Assembly: GCA_021186555.1 (NCBI GenBank)
Contig: JAJKFL010000012.1
Span: 2,083,244-2,147,243, forward strand
Direction of reading: 5' to 3'
Origin: Reticulitermes speratus
Taxonomy: Eukaryota > Arthropoda > Insecta > Blattodea > Rhinotermitidae
Length of the DNA: 64,000 nucleotides
Below are positions 26,001 through 41,000 of the stretch, in pieces. Position numbers and translations under genes: made by a program. A model generated the notes under the pieces. The model did not search any database, was not told where the DNA came from, and saw only the letters and a list, made by a program, of their open reading frames with translations. The stretch's first letter is position 1. Every line of letters starts with the position of its first letter.

Positions 26001-29000
26001 AGCTTACATGTGTCTGTAGATACACAGGAACATTTTCTGTTTAAACAGTTCATGCATTTTGACTTTTATGGCCATTAGTACTGTCTTAAAAATAATGTAT
26101 ATATATATATATATATATATATGTTACAATACCTTATAATATGGTAAGTTTTGTTGTGATACATTTTTATTTGTACCTACATTTATGTTATGGTTTTTGT
26201 CTACTTTGCCGTAGCTCTCAACGCAGTTTTCAGAGTTTTGTAACATTTTCTTAGCTTTGACTATTGATTGATGAACATATGTGCCAAAAATGTGTGGTAT
26301 TTAAGCATTGTTGGACTTGCACACAATTTTCAGCATACAGATTAGCTGTGAATTTTGGGAATTTGGTGTAGTTGTGTGTTAATTCCTGTCCTGACTGAGT
26401 TAAACTTAGTACAGCTTAAATTGTGACGGGATATCAAATGTATCATTTTGAAGAATTGGTGTTCAAAATTATGAACCTTAGCACTACAGCTATTCCTAGA
26501 TCAGGTCAGATGCAGGTTTGTTATATCTTTAGGAACGTAGACGAGAGGACGAACGGAGGTGGACACAGGAGTTACGTATTGGGCGGGATGAGATCAGCGG
26601 CGGTTCTGAGCAGCTGGATGTCAGCACTAATAGTAGCAGGTACTTGTCACTCGCTCACTGGCTGAATGACTAACTAACAAACATATCACACACTGCTTTT
26701 GTTGAGCACAGTAGTAGTTCTAACGGTCACAGAATCACCTCACCATTCATCACTGATACTAACCTGAACCACATCTCACCTTCTTTGGATTGGTGCATGT
26801 TTATGTACAGGTGATGCTGTTTTTTCTTTTGATAAATTCTGTTTGAATATCTGCCCGCCCCATCCGAGCTTAGCTCCCTCAAGCGGTTTGCAATTTTTTA
26901 TTTGCTCCCATCCATTCTCTGTGTCCTGCCACCTGACAATATAAACCATGTGAGATCTGAGGTTCTGACAGCAGTATTGCTGAAGACTCGAGACTTCTGG
27001 GGTGTGACGCTGGGTCGGGCGAGTACTTCCGTCTGCACTGACGCAGCATCACATGCCAGACGACTGTACACATCATGACGCCCCACATTATACAGTTCTC
27101 TCCAACCTTCTGTCACTTCCCCTCAGCACGATCGGACTCTGTGAGCAGCAGCACAGAAGAACAGACAAAATAAGTTGTGTGTATGTGTTATGTATTTGAG
27201 TTGTTTCAAGTGAATGAGCTCTCAGACTAAGTACATGGAACAGATTCCTTGAAAAGCTAACAGTTCCTGAGCTAGTCAAGAAATTCCCGGCATCAGATGG
27301 AACTCAGAGTTTCACTACTGTGTTCAGAACAGCCGAACACATGTCGCTATCTTGAGCCAGATCAGCAGAGTCCACACCCTCTTCCTTATAAGATTCATTT
27401 TGATATTATCCTCCCATCTGTGCCCAGATCTTCAAAGTGATCTCTTTCTCCTTCAAGATTTTCTACCAAGACCCTGAATGTATTTCTTTCCTTCCCATAC
27501 ATGCTACATGACCGACCAATTACATCCTCCTTGATTTCATCATCTGAACTATATCCATTGAGTGGTACAAATCATGAAGCTCCTCATCATGCATTTTTCT
27601 CCAGTCGCTCTTAATTTTTCCCTCTTAGGCCCAAATATCTTCCTCAGCATGCTGTTCTGCACGAGCGGTGTAATGTAATTAATTTTGAGTATTGTGGTGT
27701 TGTAGTGGGGTGATGGGCGGATGTTTGGTTTGATGCTTTGTTTGCACTGTGCATGACTAACCTTGTACGCAGGCCGCTGCCCATCTTCATGGTTGAGAAC
27801 GTCCCATACCAGCCTGTGTTCAATGCGGTACGCACGAGTTATATGAGTGCCAGCTCTCCCAGGTTGGTACCACTGGCTTCTTTTGTAACAGGATAATATA
27901 ATAAGTCAGGTCATAGTTATTTAAGTTCACGGTAGAGGTTTTTCTTTGTATGAAGGAGTTTAAAAAAAAAAAGGTGACAGTCTGTTTATTCTAACTTTGA
28001 AGTATACACGGCACACATGTCGCAGATGGTACACATGTGCCGTATATGTAGTTACGACTGATATTTAAGCATTTTCCCACTGTGGCTTGTAAAATGGTGC
28101 AGAAGAAATAATGTGAAATGTCTGTAGCCAGGACGTGACAGATTGCTTCATGTTGGCGTCTGTTGCACATTGCCTGCCAGCTATATACTTCTTACTGTGC
28201 CAGAGAGATGAGACTTGGGCTGTAGGGAGGGTGGTCCATAACCTCCAACCCGTAACACTTTGACCAGTCATGAGTCCAGTTGGCAGCATGGGGCCCAGTT
28301 TTTTTCTATCTCTTTGGACCCTTTAACAAGAATCTGGCTGACAGTTTATCTGCAGCAGCTGTGCCTAGTTCTCGGTTGTTGATTCCTAGTTGGCCCCAAG
28401 TCCAGGAAAAGGAGGAGGGTTGGACATGGGGTTAACATCCCCACTCCTTAAAAAAGGAATTGCTGAGAACATTCAAGAGAAGCCTTGGATGAGGTCAGAA
28501 AAAAAGATGATGGATTAGGCAATGTAAAGTGGACATGTTAACTGGAACATGGAATGTCAGAACATTATTTAGAACTGGCTCACTTACAATGCTTACCCAG
28601 CAGTTAATTCAGTATAATCTAGATACTAAAGCTATACAGAAAATCAGACGGCAAGACAAACATATCACAGACACAGAAACACACACTTTCTTTTTAGTGA
28701 GAAAGAAGGGCGAAGACATGAGTATGTAGCAGCACTTGCTGTTAAAAAGAGACATGAGTATGTAGCAGCACTTGCTGTTAAAAAGAGACATGAGTATGTA
28801 GCAGCACTTGCTGTTAAAAAGAGACATGAGTATGTAGCAGCACTTGCTGTTAAAAAGAGACATGAGTATGTAGCAGCACTTGCTGTTAAAAAGAGACATG
28901 AGTATGTAGCAGCACTTGCTGTTAAAAAGAGACATGAGTATGTAGCAGCACTTGCTGTTAAAAAGAGACATGAGTATGTAGCAGCACTTGCTGTTAAAAA

Positions 29001-32000
29001 GAGACATGAGTATGTAGCAGCACTTGCTGTTAAAAAGAGACATGAGTATGTAGCAGCACTTGCTGTTAAAAAGAGACATGAGTATGTAGCAGCACTTGCT
29101 GTTAAAAAGAGACATGAGTATGTAGCAGCACTTGCTGATTAAAAAGAGACATGAGTATGTAGCAGCACTTGCTGTTAAAAAGAGACATGAGTATGTAGCA
29201 GCACTTGCTGTTAAAAAGAGACATGAGTATGTAGCAGCACTTGCTGTTAAAAAGAGACATGAGTATGTAGCAGCACTTGCTGTTAAAAAGAGACATGAGT
29301 ATGTAGCAGCACTTGCTGTTAAAAGAGACATGAGTATGTAGCAGCACTTGCTGTTAAAAAGAGACATGAGTATGTAGCAGCACTTGCTGTTAAAAAGAGA
29401 CATGAGTATGTAGCAGCACTTGCTGTTAAAAAGAGACATGAGTATGTAGTAGCACTTGCTGTTAAAAAGAGACATGAGTATGTAGCAGCACTTGCTGTTA
29501 AAAAGAGACATGAGTATGTAGCAGCACTTGCTGGTGAAAAGAAGAAAGAAATAATGTGCTTGATTTTAAAGCTACAAATGAAGTGATGTGTACATTGCGG
29601 ATTGAAACAAAATTTGGTAACCCATGTATAGTGAATGTCTATACACACCAACAGAAGAATTGGATGATGTCATAAGGATCGGTTTTACCAAACTATGGAA
29701 AGAGCATATGACTCTATATCAAATAATAATATTAAAATAGTGAGTGGAGATTTAAATGCAAGAGTAGACAAGAAGATACATACAAAGGAGTTACTGGAAA
29801 ACATAGCCAACACCTTAAAAGTAACAATAATGAACAGAGAGTTATTGATTGTGCAGTAAGCAAGCATATGGTAATTACTTCAACATGGTTCCCCCACAAG
29901 GATATAAAATAACCTGGGCCTCACTAGATGGGAATACATCAAATCAGATTGACCACACCTTGATTGAAACTAGAAGAGCAAGCAATATCTTAGATGTTAG
30001 AAGTAACAGGGGTGAAAATTGTGACTGTGATCATTATTTGGCAATAATCAAATATAGGGGCTGAGTTACAACAAGAATAAATAAAAATAACACCAGCAGA
30101 CATAAGAATGTACAGTCACTTGGTGAAGAGACCTGAGGAGACGGGAATATAGAAGAACAATGGCAGGAGGTTAAAAACAGTTCATGGAAGACATCTGAGG
30201 ATGTCCTTGATTTTGAAACTAGAATTTATAAAAGAGAATGGTTTGATGCTGACTGTGAAACAGCTGTTGGAAAAAGAATGAAGCATATGAATCGTGGGTA
30301 GGAAGACCTACCAAAACAAGATGTCCTACCAAAAGACCTACCAAAACAAGATGTCCGCATTGTGAAAAAGTAAAACTGAAATATGCATACGGAAGAAAGG
30401 ATGATGTGTGGAAGAAGATATATGAGAGATGACAAGGGCACCTAGAAAACAATGGTCTAAAATATGCTTATATGGAAATTCACAATTTAAAATGGGTTTT
30501 GAACCCCAAACTGGCTTCTGTAGAGAAATAAGGAAGGTAATTTAATTTGAAATTCAAGAAGGCATCAAAATAGATGGAAAGAATACTTTCAGGAATTATT
30601 AAGTCAGTCATTTGTACGGGAGACTGATAATAGAGAAATACAAAATACTTCAGTGCACACTGAGAGAGAAGTATAACCACCTACACATGAAGAGGTCAGA
30701 AGAGCTATTCAGCCCCTGAAGAGTAATAAAGCACCAGGTGAAGATAGGGCACCAGCAGAAATATATAAAATTGGAAGTCCAGCTCTGGAAATCAAGAGTG
30801 CATAATTTCATAAAAAAAAAACAGTCTGGGTGAAAGAAATAATTTCTAAAGATGGGCCATCAGTATGATCTCTCCCATTTATAAGAAAGGGGACAAAAGA
30901 CACAATGCAGCAACTGTCAAGGTATGGCATTGCTCTGCACAGCATGTCAAATCTTTACAAGAGTACTATTAAATGGATGGAAACCATATTCTAAAAATAT
31001 CATTGAGGAATATCAAGCTGGCTTCAGAAAGGGCAGATGAACTACTGACCACTTATACACAGTTAGGCATTTACTAAATACATGTTGGGAATTCAGTTTA
31101 GATGTATATTAAGTCTTCATGGATTTTAAACAGACTTATGATAGTATAATTAGAAATAAATTGTTGAGGTAATTAGTTACCTTGGAATGCCTACCCAGTT
31201 AGTAAAGTCGGTATCAGCAGCAGTGGCAGGAGCAAAGGCATGTGTTAAGACAGAATTATTTGAATGGGTTGTAAAGTGCAATACAGACAGGCAGAATAAC
31301 AAAGAGCACAGATCATTGGAAAGGTGCCAGTAAGTGGAGCAGGTAATGCAGCCATTTTGTAAGAAGCTACAGATGAATGCTTATGTTTATTATTGTAACA
31401 GGACTCCAGTATAGCTCACAGCAAATAGAGGAAGAGGTTTGGGACAGATTTATTAGTAGTGTCTGGAGGCAAGCATTTAGGAGATTGTAAAGCGAATGGT
31501 TGCACATGGAAGTGTCAAATTGTTGAATATCTGAAGGAAAACAAACAAAGCGAGATTTGAGGCATTGCAGTGGTATTGCTGCAGATTCAGTTCTTCTGGG
31601 ATGCATTGCTGTGTCATTGGCTGGAAGGATCGTAGCACCTTCATCTATACAGTGAAGCAGTTGAAGATGAAGCCCGTGATCCTTTGAGATGTCAAGAACT
31701 ATACACCCAACAACACAGCATCCCATGTCAAGAACTATACACCCATCAACACAGCATCCCATGTCAGGAACTATACACCCAACAACACAGCAACCCATGT
31801 CAAGAACTGTACACCCAACAACACAGCATCCCATGTCAAGAACTGTACACCCAACAACACAGCATCCCATGTCAAGAACTATACACCCAACAACACAGCA
31901 TCCCATGTCAAGAACTATACACCCAACAACACAGCATCCCATGTCAAGAACTATACACCCAACAACACAGCATCCCATGTCAAGAACTATACACCCAACA

Positions 32001-35000
32001 ACACAGCATCCCATGTCAAGAACTATACACCCAACAACACAGCATCCCATGTCAAGAACTGTACACCCAACAACACAGCATCCCATGTCAAGAACTGTAC
32101 ACCCAACAACACAGCATCCCATGTCAAGAACTGTACACCCAACAACACAGCATCCCATGTCAAGAACTGTACACCCAACAACACAGCATCCCATGTCAAG
32201 AACTATACACCCAACAACACAGCATCCCATGTCAAGAACTGTACACCCAACAACACAGCATCCCATGTCAAGAACTATACACCCAACAACACAGCATCCC
32301 ATGTCAAGAACTGTACACCCAACAACACAGCATCCCATGTCAAGAACTATACACCCAACAACACAGCATCCCATGTCAAGAACTGTACACCCAACAACAC
32401 AGCATCCCGTCTCAGAAGAACTGAATCTTTAACCAAAGAATAGTTTCCTCTAGAACGACGTTAAGTGTGAGTGTAAATTTTTATGGAACTACAAATGATG
32501 CATAGATAGCAGGAGAGACCATGTTCAGCATCTGCTGTAATGTGGGCAAGTTGTGTTCATTACATAATTATTCTGTAAGTCTGTTGGTTCTGCTTATAAC
32601 CATTTGCAGTTTAGAGCAGTAGTATGGCATTGGCATGGCAGTCCTTTATGATCTTCACCACTACTGCTTGCATTCAGTATTTGTCATGAGTTATGCATCT
32701 GTGCATGTTTGAAGGCATTTTAAATCCATAATTTTCAGCTTTACTTAAGAGGTTATTCTTAGAGTAACATGTGCAAAACGTACCAGTTTCAATTACTGCT
32801 GAGGCTGTATCCCTTCCACTGAAATTCCATAAGGAGCAAGCTTAAACTCACATGTCAGCATGCGTAATGGATAAACTTTTGTCCTGCACTGTATTCACTT
32901 CCTACACAAGATGTCAGCAAGATGCAGACTTACTTTGACGATATGTAACCCCTGCAAAGAAACTAAGGGTGATTATTGTTGGTAAGGAATATATTAATGG
33001 TTTATTTGTGATAATGAACTATAAACACTTGTGCCTAACAGATTTTGTCTAGAGGTTGTTACGTCTGTGCACACTGTCAGCAGCCGGTACCCAATTATTT
33101 GGGGGTCTTTCATTGAAGTAAAAACCAATGAGTGAGTGTGGTCTGCTGTAAAATGTGAATGCTGTCCAGCAATTTGGATCTTGATGGGAGGACCATCTGC
33201 CCATTTCATGTCACTATGTTTGCAAAAAGGGGCCCTGTGCTGTTGCAGGATGAGAATCATTAGAATGTTACTTCTGTACTTAGAATGCAAGTTGCAGTTG
33301 TGTCTTGTGTGTGCAGGTTGAACACACTGGATGTGCCAGAACCGGTCAGCACAGGAACGCTTCACAAGGCAGGCAGTGTGTCGCAGCTGTTTGGTGAGCA
33401 GATGCGGCGAGGTGAGTCAGTATTGCAGACCTGCTTCATGTTGAAGCAACTTGTGCCACAGGCTGTACAAGTCATTGTGTGCTGCATGTGACACGTAATA
33501 ATGAGGTACACTGTGATCTCAGACTTTGTGAACCTTGACGGTGGTGATTTCTTCTGTGGTCACCATCCATGTTGATACCATCTGTGACTGGTTCTGACCA
33601 AAGCAGCTTTCCCCTCTCTCCTGCTATTGTGCAGATCACTGTCAGCTCAGTGAACATGTGCCTTCCATCCCTTTACGTTCATTACTGCTATGAGACTGTC
33701 GCACAGTTGTTTAATGCACTTTATGCTTCCAGGAAGTGTTGTGATTTTTCAGGTTGGTCTGTAATTTAATTACTGGTGTCTGTTATGTTTTTGGAACCAA
33801 ATAGGCCTGATGTTTGTGACAGTTTTATCCATCCCAATGAGTCACAAATATCAAGATTCTACCGTACTTTATTCTATCTTCATATTTGAGTATCTGGATT
33901 TAGGATATTGGTTTAAAAGGAGTCTTGTGTTTCAGTCAGGTTTGCTTTGTTGAGAAGAAATTGCAGCAGAACTGGAAGCAAGACTGAATAAAAATTAATG
34001 CTGCAACTTACAGTTCATGCTATTTGTGTAATTAACTGTAAGAATAGTAAGATTAACTTGAATTATGTAGGAAGATTCAGTCTGTACCGCGCAGTAAACA
34101 CATTCCGTCTCAGTTATACAAACCAGTCAGTTAATGTTGTACAGTGAAATAATCGCTGTTTGTTCTGAGATCCACACAAAACACATAAATACAGTCCGTA
34201 CCGCGCAGTAAACACACTCCGTCTCAGTTATACAAACCAGTCAGTTAATGTTGTACAGTGAAATAATCGCTGTTTGTTCTGAGATCCACACAAAACACAT
34301 AAATACAGTCCGTACCGCGCAGTAAACACACTCCGTCTCAGTTATACAAACCAGTCAGTTAATGTTGTATAGTGAAATAATCGCTGTTTGTTCTGAGATC
34401 CACACAAAACACATAAATACAGTCCGTACCGCGCAGTAAACACACTCCGTCTCAGTTATACAAACCAGTCAGTTAATGTTGTACAGTGAAATAATCGCTG
34501 TTTGTTCTGAGATCCACACAAAACACATAAATACAGTCCGTACCGCGCAGTAAACACACTCCGTCTCAGTTATACAAACCAACCAGTTAATGCTGTATAG
34601 GGAAATAATCGCTGTTTGTTCTGAGATCTGTACAAAACACATAAATACACTGTGCACGCAGAATGTAGAATTTCTGAATGTTGAATCTGGTGGTACATAT
34701 AGTAACCACTGGACTTTTAGAGGGTAATTTTCGCAACAGGACATTTCTTATCAGTTCAGCTTCTTGTGTGCAGATATCAAGCGTGCAGAGAGCATGAAGG
34801 CAGAGCTGAAGAAGCCCAAGCGAACGCCCAGCTTCACAACACGGCGTCGCACTCAGAGTTTCCGTAAGCTGCAGCGGCTTGAGCAGTTGGATCAGCTTCC
34901 ACCTGTTGAGATCCAGGGGACTCTGGACCGGAAGCATGAACTGCAGAGTGCTGGCAAGAAGGCGCCTGTCCGTTCTTGGAAGACCTTCTACACAGGTAAG

Positions 35001-38000
35001 AAACAAGTTAAGTGGCTCATACTTCCATGTTGAAAGGGACCACTGCTTGTTTTCACGAAACACTCCCACTGTGTCTGCTGGAACTTTCTTTCGTTATTTT
35101 TGCCTTATCATGACTGTCTCTTGCATCTTATGGTCTGAGGGTGCTTCAAATGTGAACAAACAAAATGTTGTCCTTAAATTTGCCTCCTAGAACCTTGGTG
35201 TGCCTTATGATCCATGAAATAGTGTATGTTTCATCTAGCAATTTCCTTGTATTTTGTATCATACCTCTCTTTGGTCTGTTATGTTTTATACTGGGGAGCT
35301 TACCCTGATATTTTTTGTACATCAGAACTTATTTTTTAACCATGTATTGTTTGGTGTGTGTGTGTGCTGTGTGTGCATGCATGTGCTGTGTGTGCGCGCG
35401 CATGTGCTGTGTGTGTGTGTGTGTGTGTGCTGCATGTGGGTGTGTGCATGCATGTGTGCACTGTGGGTGCGCATGTGTGTGTGTGTTTGGAGGGGTGGGT
35501 GAGTGCATGCTCGCTTGTTTGTGTGTGCATGCGTGCATGCATGCCATCCTGCAAATTTTTACTTTTCATGTAAAATTTCTGACATTAACATTAGAGGTAG
35601 GCTAACGTGCATTCCTTTCAGTCTGGAGGGAATGTAATGATATACACATCACTCTTCATAGCAGTTTAAAATGTGCACATATTTTGACTCTTGGCATAGT
35701 ACAAGAAAATACAGGCACTCTTTCTTTAACATAGCCCTGAACAGTGTTTTGCTTTAACTTTGATAAATTTGAGTGGCCCAAAGATTCATTGATGTTGCCT
35801 GGACTCGCCTTAATGTTGTTTTCATTGCTGGCGGATTTTCAACAGCCTTGAATGTCAGATATTTTATGACGTTTCTTGGGAAAAAGTGCCCCATTCTTAC
35901 CTGTACATTTCTATCTTCAGGAATGAAACCCCCAACATTCAATGAGGACTTACTTGAACTGCATAAAGTTAGTTTAACAGATATAAAGTAAATGCTTCAT
36001 GATTTCCTGAAAAATATGCAGAGGTGTCCTGCAGCTGGAGATTGAAGTCTTCTGAGATGTGATGCTGTGTCATTGGAGAGTAGATGCTGACATTCCAGAG
36101 GATTGTCGTCAAGATCAAGCAGTCTGCTTGATCTTGACGACGAAGGCACTGTCTTCCTTTAAAATGTTGGGAATTGCTTGCCTCCAGCACACCGCCACAT
36201 CCCAGAAGACTTGACCTTCAACATCACTGGTGTGAGAATGTCCAGTCGTGCATATGTTTCAGCTGTTACCCAGAAAGTACAAAGTTTGTTGAAAGTTGCA
36301 GACGCTGTGTTAACTGAGACCAAATGTCTTACAAGACCTTCCTGAGCATTCATGCGCCATTATATCTGTTAGAGGTGGCAATGCTAGCTTTACAAGCATT
36401 ATTCTCATGTTGCAGTTCTGTGTGGTCAGCTTCTATGCTTCTTCCGTGACCACGATGACTTCCTGGCCAGCAAGGCTGCCACATCACCCATCATAATATT
36501 CAAGGCACGCTGTGAGAAGGCTGAGGACTACACCAAACGCAAACATGTGTTCAGGTGATGTGTTTGAATTGTTTGATTGTTGACAGATTGCTCAAGTGTA
36601 AGCTCTACTTCAGCACTTGAAATGAGCGAGTCACAACCATTGTCACTGTTACATGCTCTTACGCTATGGTGAGCATTGTTACTGTTACATGCTCTTACAC
36701 CATGGTTGCTATGGTGAGCATTGTCACTGTTACATGCTCTTACGCCCTGGTTGCTATGGTGAGCATTGTCACTGTTACATGCTCTTACGCCCTGGTTGCT
36801 ATGGTGAGCATTGTCACTGTTACATGCTCTTACGCCCTGGTTGCTATGGTGAACATTGTTACTGTTACATGCTCTTACGCCCTGGTTGCTATGGTGAGCA
36901 TTGTTACTGTGTTGGCTGTACCATGCCATGGCTGAAGCAGTTAGTCACTAGCCTGTCCCCAAGGAAGCCTGGGTTCAATCCCAGACCAGGCCATGTGAGA
37001 TTTATTGTGGACAAAAATGGCACAGGGACAGATCTTTCTTCCAGTACTTTGTTTCCCCCTGTCAGTGGTGTTGCACTAGTGCTCCATACTTGTCTCCATC
37101 TTAATACTGCTGTTATCAGATGGCTAAGCAGACAGTCTGTGAACCTTTGACCAAAGCAATGTCCTTACAGAACATGTTAGTGGGTTGTGTGTTCTCTGTG
37201 AGGTGTGTGCTTTGTGGCAAAGAAACAGTTTTTATAAATGAGTGTGTTTACTATCAGGTATGGGCTGAGGCTGAAGAAACAGTTGAGCATTGAGCATGTA
37301 ATACACTGTAGGGCAGTCAGATGGTAGCAGTCCATTAGATGAAATAACATGTGGTTTGGTTTACAAATGGAGGCTGTGTAATAGTGCAGGAATGTTATGG
37401 CAGCCCGTGCTGTGGCTGGTCTGTATGTAAAGATTAACTTTCCAGACACTTTCTTACTTTCTACCCCAGACTTCCGACAACAAGCAAGGGTATTATAAGA
37501 TCTACTGCGTACCAATATGAATGATAGCCATGCTTTGTAAGGCAATGTGCGCGTACTGTACTAGAGTTTCTGGATGCAATTCAGATCCTTGTTCCTCATT
37601 TTCTTAATTACGTCAGTAAACTTCAGTTCCTTAATAAGAGTGTTATTGCTTCTTTATAAAGTTTTAGCTGTTGTGTATTGTGATGCAACCTGCCTGTATG
37701 CTGTAACACTAACACTGTACAGCTCTTGTGTCCACAGAAATACTGAATAATCACCTGCCACCCTCAAGCATGACTCAATAGCTATAAAAACAGAACAGCA
37801 GAATTTAGAGAGTCAGAATAACACAGAGAGTATAGTGACTAGGCTACGGGCTGGACCATCCAGAGTATAGTGACTAGGCTACGGGCTGGACCATCCAGAG
37901 TATAGTGACTAGCTACGGGCTGGACCATCCAGAGTATAGTGACTAGGCTACGGGCTGGACCATCCAGGATTCAAATCATGGCAGGGGCAAGAGATTTTTC

Positions 38001-41000
38001 TCTTGGAAACGTCCAGACCGGCTCTGGGGCCCACACAGCCTCCTGTTTGATGAGTTCTTGCCTGGGGGTAAAGCAGTTGGAACATGAAGCTGACCTCTCA
38101 CCTTCATCTAGTGCCGAGATCAAGAATGAGTGGAGCAATACCTCTACCCCACCTATATACCTTCATGGTGTGGACAGGGACAACTTTGCTTTTATTTTAC
38201 CTTTTATGGGAGAATTTTGTTATGATATTTAAAAAAAGAAAAGGAAGTTGACAAAACTATTTCTTGTGGTCTGCTTTTGTAAACTCTGTGTCTTCACTGT
38301 GCTATAAGCTGCCTCACATATTGCGCACAGTCACTGAATAACGTTCGAATTTGTGAATTTCATTCTTTTGAACTGTTGATTGCAGTGACTGTCTGAATAT
38401 ACTGTTGATTGCAGTGACTGTCTGAATATACTGTTCATTACAATGACTGAATGTAGTGTTGATTGCAATGACTGTCTGAATGTACTGTTGATTGCAGTGA
38501 CTGTCTGAATATACTGTTCATTACAATGACTGAATGTAGTGTTGATTGCAATGACTGTCTGAATGTACTGTTGATTGCAGTGACTGTCTGAATGTACTGT
38601 TGATTGCAGTGACTGTCTGAATATACTGTTGATTGCAGTGACTGTCTGAATATACTGTTCATTACAATGACTGAATGTAGTGTTGATTGCAGTGACTGTC
38701 TGAATGTACTGGTGATTGCACTGACTGTCTGAATGTACTGTTGATTGCAGTGACTGTCTGAATGTACTGTTGATTGCTATGACTGTCTGAATGTACTGTT
38801 GATTGCAGTGACTGTCTGAATGTACTGTTGATTTCAGTGACTGTCTGAATGTACTGTTGATTTCAGTGACTGTCTGAATGTACTGTTGATTGCAGTGACT
38901 GTCTGAATGTACTTCTCTTAGACTGTGAAGCATTATTGGTGTACTGACTTCACCTATGTGTGATGGTTGGCAGGCTTTGCTGTACCGATGGCTCTGAATT
39001 CCTGTTCCTCGCAGCGACAGAACGTGAGATGGTGGACTGGGTGAATAAGATATCATTCCATGCGAAGCTGCCTCCCAGCCTACAGTTGCTCAGCTATGAT
39101 GACACTCAAAAGGTGAGGTGATCGTGGGGGCCAACTTATATAGGCAAGCAGTGAGGATCAGTGTGTGCACAGAGTTATGGAGGAAAAACACAACATATAA
39201 GACACTAACTAACTAACTAACTTCGTGGAGCAAGAGCCCTTTTTAAGAGCTCATAGTTCCTGAGCTAGTCAAGAATTTATCCATCTTTTGTGGAACTGAA
39301 ATGTGTGTCTCTGGTGTTCACAACAGCCCACCACTTGTCCGTATCCTGAACCAGATAAATTCATTCCCTGTCCTCCCTTCCTATTTCTTTAATATCCATT
39401 TCAATATCATCCCATCTGTACCTAGGTTTTCCAAGTAGCCTCTTTCCACCAAAAATCCTCTGTGTATTTCTCTTCTCCCCATATGTGCCACATGTCCTGC
39501 CTATTTTGTCCTCTTTGATTTCATCACATAAATGATTTTAGGTGAAAACTACAAATCGTGAAGCTCCTCATTATGCTTCTTCCCTCTTAGGCCCAAACAC
39601 CTTCCTCAGAACCCTTAGCCTATGTTCTTTCCTTATTGGTAGAGACCAAATTTCACACCTATATAAGGCAACAGACAGAAGTATAGATCTGCATATTTTA
39701 CGCTTTATATCAACATATAGGGCAGTGACATAGAAATCGCCAGATTGTGAGAGTGTAAATTTGATCCAGCATGACATATTCATGTGAACTGGAGAATAAA
39801 TGCCGTCAGTGACTGATCATTGCAATGTTCTGATTGTAATTTGCAGAGTGGTGGTAGTGTGGACCAAGTACCGGTGGCACATGGAGATGTGCGGGATGGT
39901 GCCGGCGATGCCAGCTCAGCCTCCAGCCGATGCTCAAGTCCAGAGCCCCTGTCACAGTCACCAACGTCCGCTGTACCGCCCCAAGGAGATCCTCCTCCCA
40001 TACCAATACGCTCTCCGAGTACAGAGGCGGTCACCTTGAGAAATAAGTTACCTGCCGCTGGTGAGTGTTGCATGGCCCATCTGTGAAGGATGTTCAGTGA
40101 GTAAGGTGCCCTGGCTCATAGAAGTAGCCCTTTGGGAATGGAATTAAACGTCTGGTGTGATCTGCGGCAGACTGGAATGTAATGGGGGCTGCATATGGGC
40201 AGTCATAATTGGCCGCCAGCAGTAGCTCACGTTCAGTATTTTGAGCATCATACTGTGTGTTTCATGTCTAACTTTCAGCATCAGGAGGTTTAATGGGAAG
40301 TTGTCAGAACGTTAATTTATTCTGCTGAAGTATTCTTATTTTTCAGTGCAGTCCCTGAGCACATTGATGTGTTACAGTGCAGTCCCTGAGCACATTGATG
40401 TGTTTCAGTGTAGTCCCTGAGCACATTGATGTGTTTCAGTGTAGTCTCTGAGCACATTGATATGTTTCAGTATAGTCCCTGAGCACATTGATGTGTTTCA
40501 GTATAGTCCCTGAGCACATTGATGTGTTTCAGTGTAGTCCCTGAGCACATTGATGTGTTTCAGTATAGTCCCTGAGCACATTGATGTGTTTCATTGTAGT
40601 CCCTGAGCACATTGATGTGTTTCAGTGTAGTCCCTGAGCACATTGATGTGTTTCAGTGTAGTCCCTGAGCACATTGATGTGTTTCAGTGTAGTCCCTGAG
40701 CACATTGATGTGTTTCAGTATAGTCCCTGAGCACATTGATGTGTTTCAGTGTAGTCCCTGAGCACATTGATGTGTTTCAGTGTAGTCCCTGAGCACATTG
40801 ATGTGTTTCAGTGTAGTCCCTGAGCACATTGATGTGTTTCTCCCATCTTGGCACAAGTTAAAAAATTCCTTCACACAATAAATCAGGCAGTTGCATTCGC
40901 AAATATTCATGAACAGCAGTTTATACTTTCTCATTGTTATGGAATTGGTGGCGATCTCCCAAGGATCACTTCAGCAGCCCCAAACTAATTGTCTGCCATG

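Noticed and set aside
28609..29511. 300-aa minus-strand repeat protein
   Set aside because: Same reason; the 36-bp array sits within a plus-strand LINE.
31367..32432. Long open frames on both strands (up to 335 aa, Cys-rich or Gln/His-rich repeats)
   Set aside because: They lie entirely in a 36-bp tandem array; frames stay open only because the period is divisible by three.
35254..35605. Cys-rich small secreted-peptide-like ORFs
   Set aside because: Arise from the TG-rich microsatellite; open in several frames, no conserved spacing.
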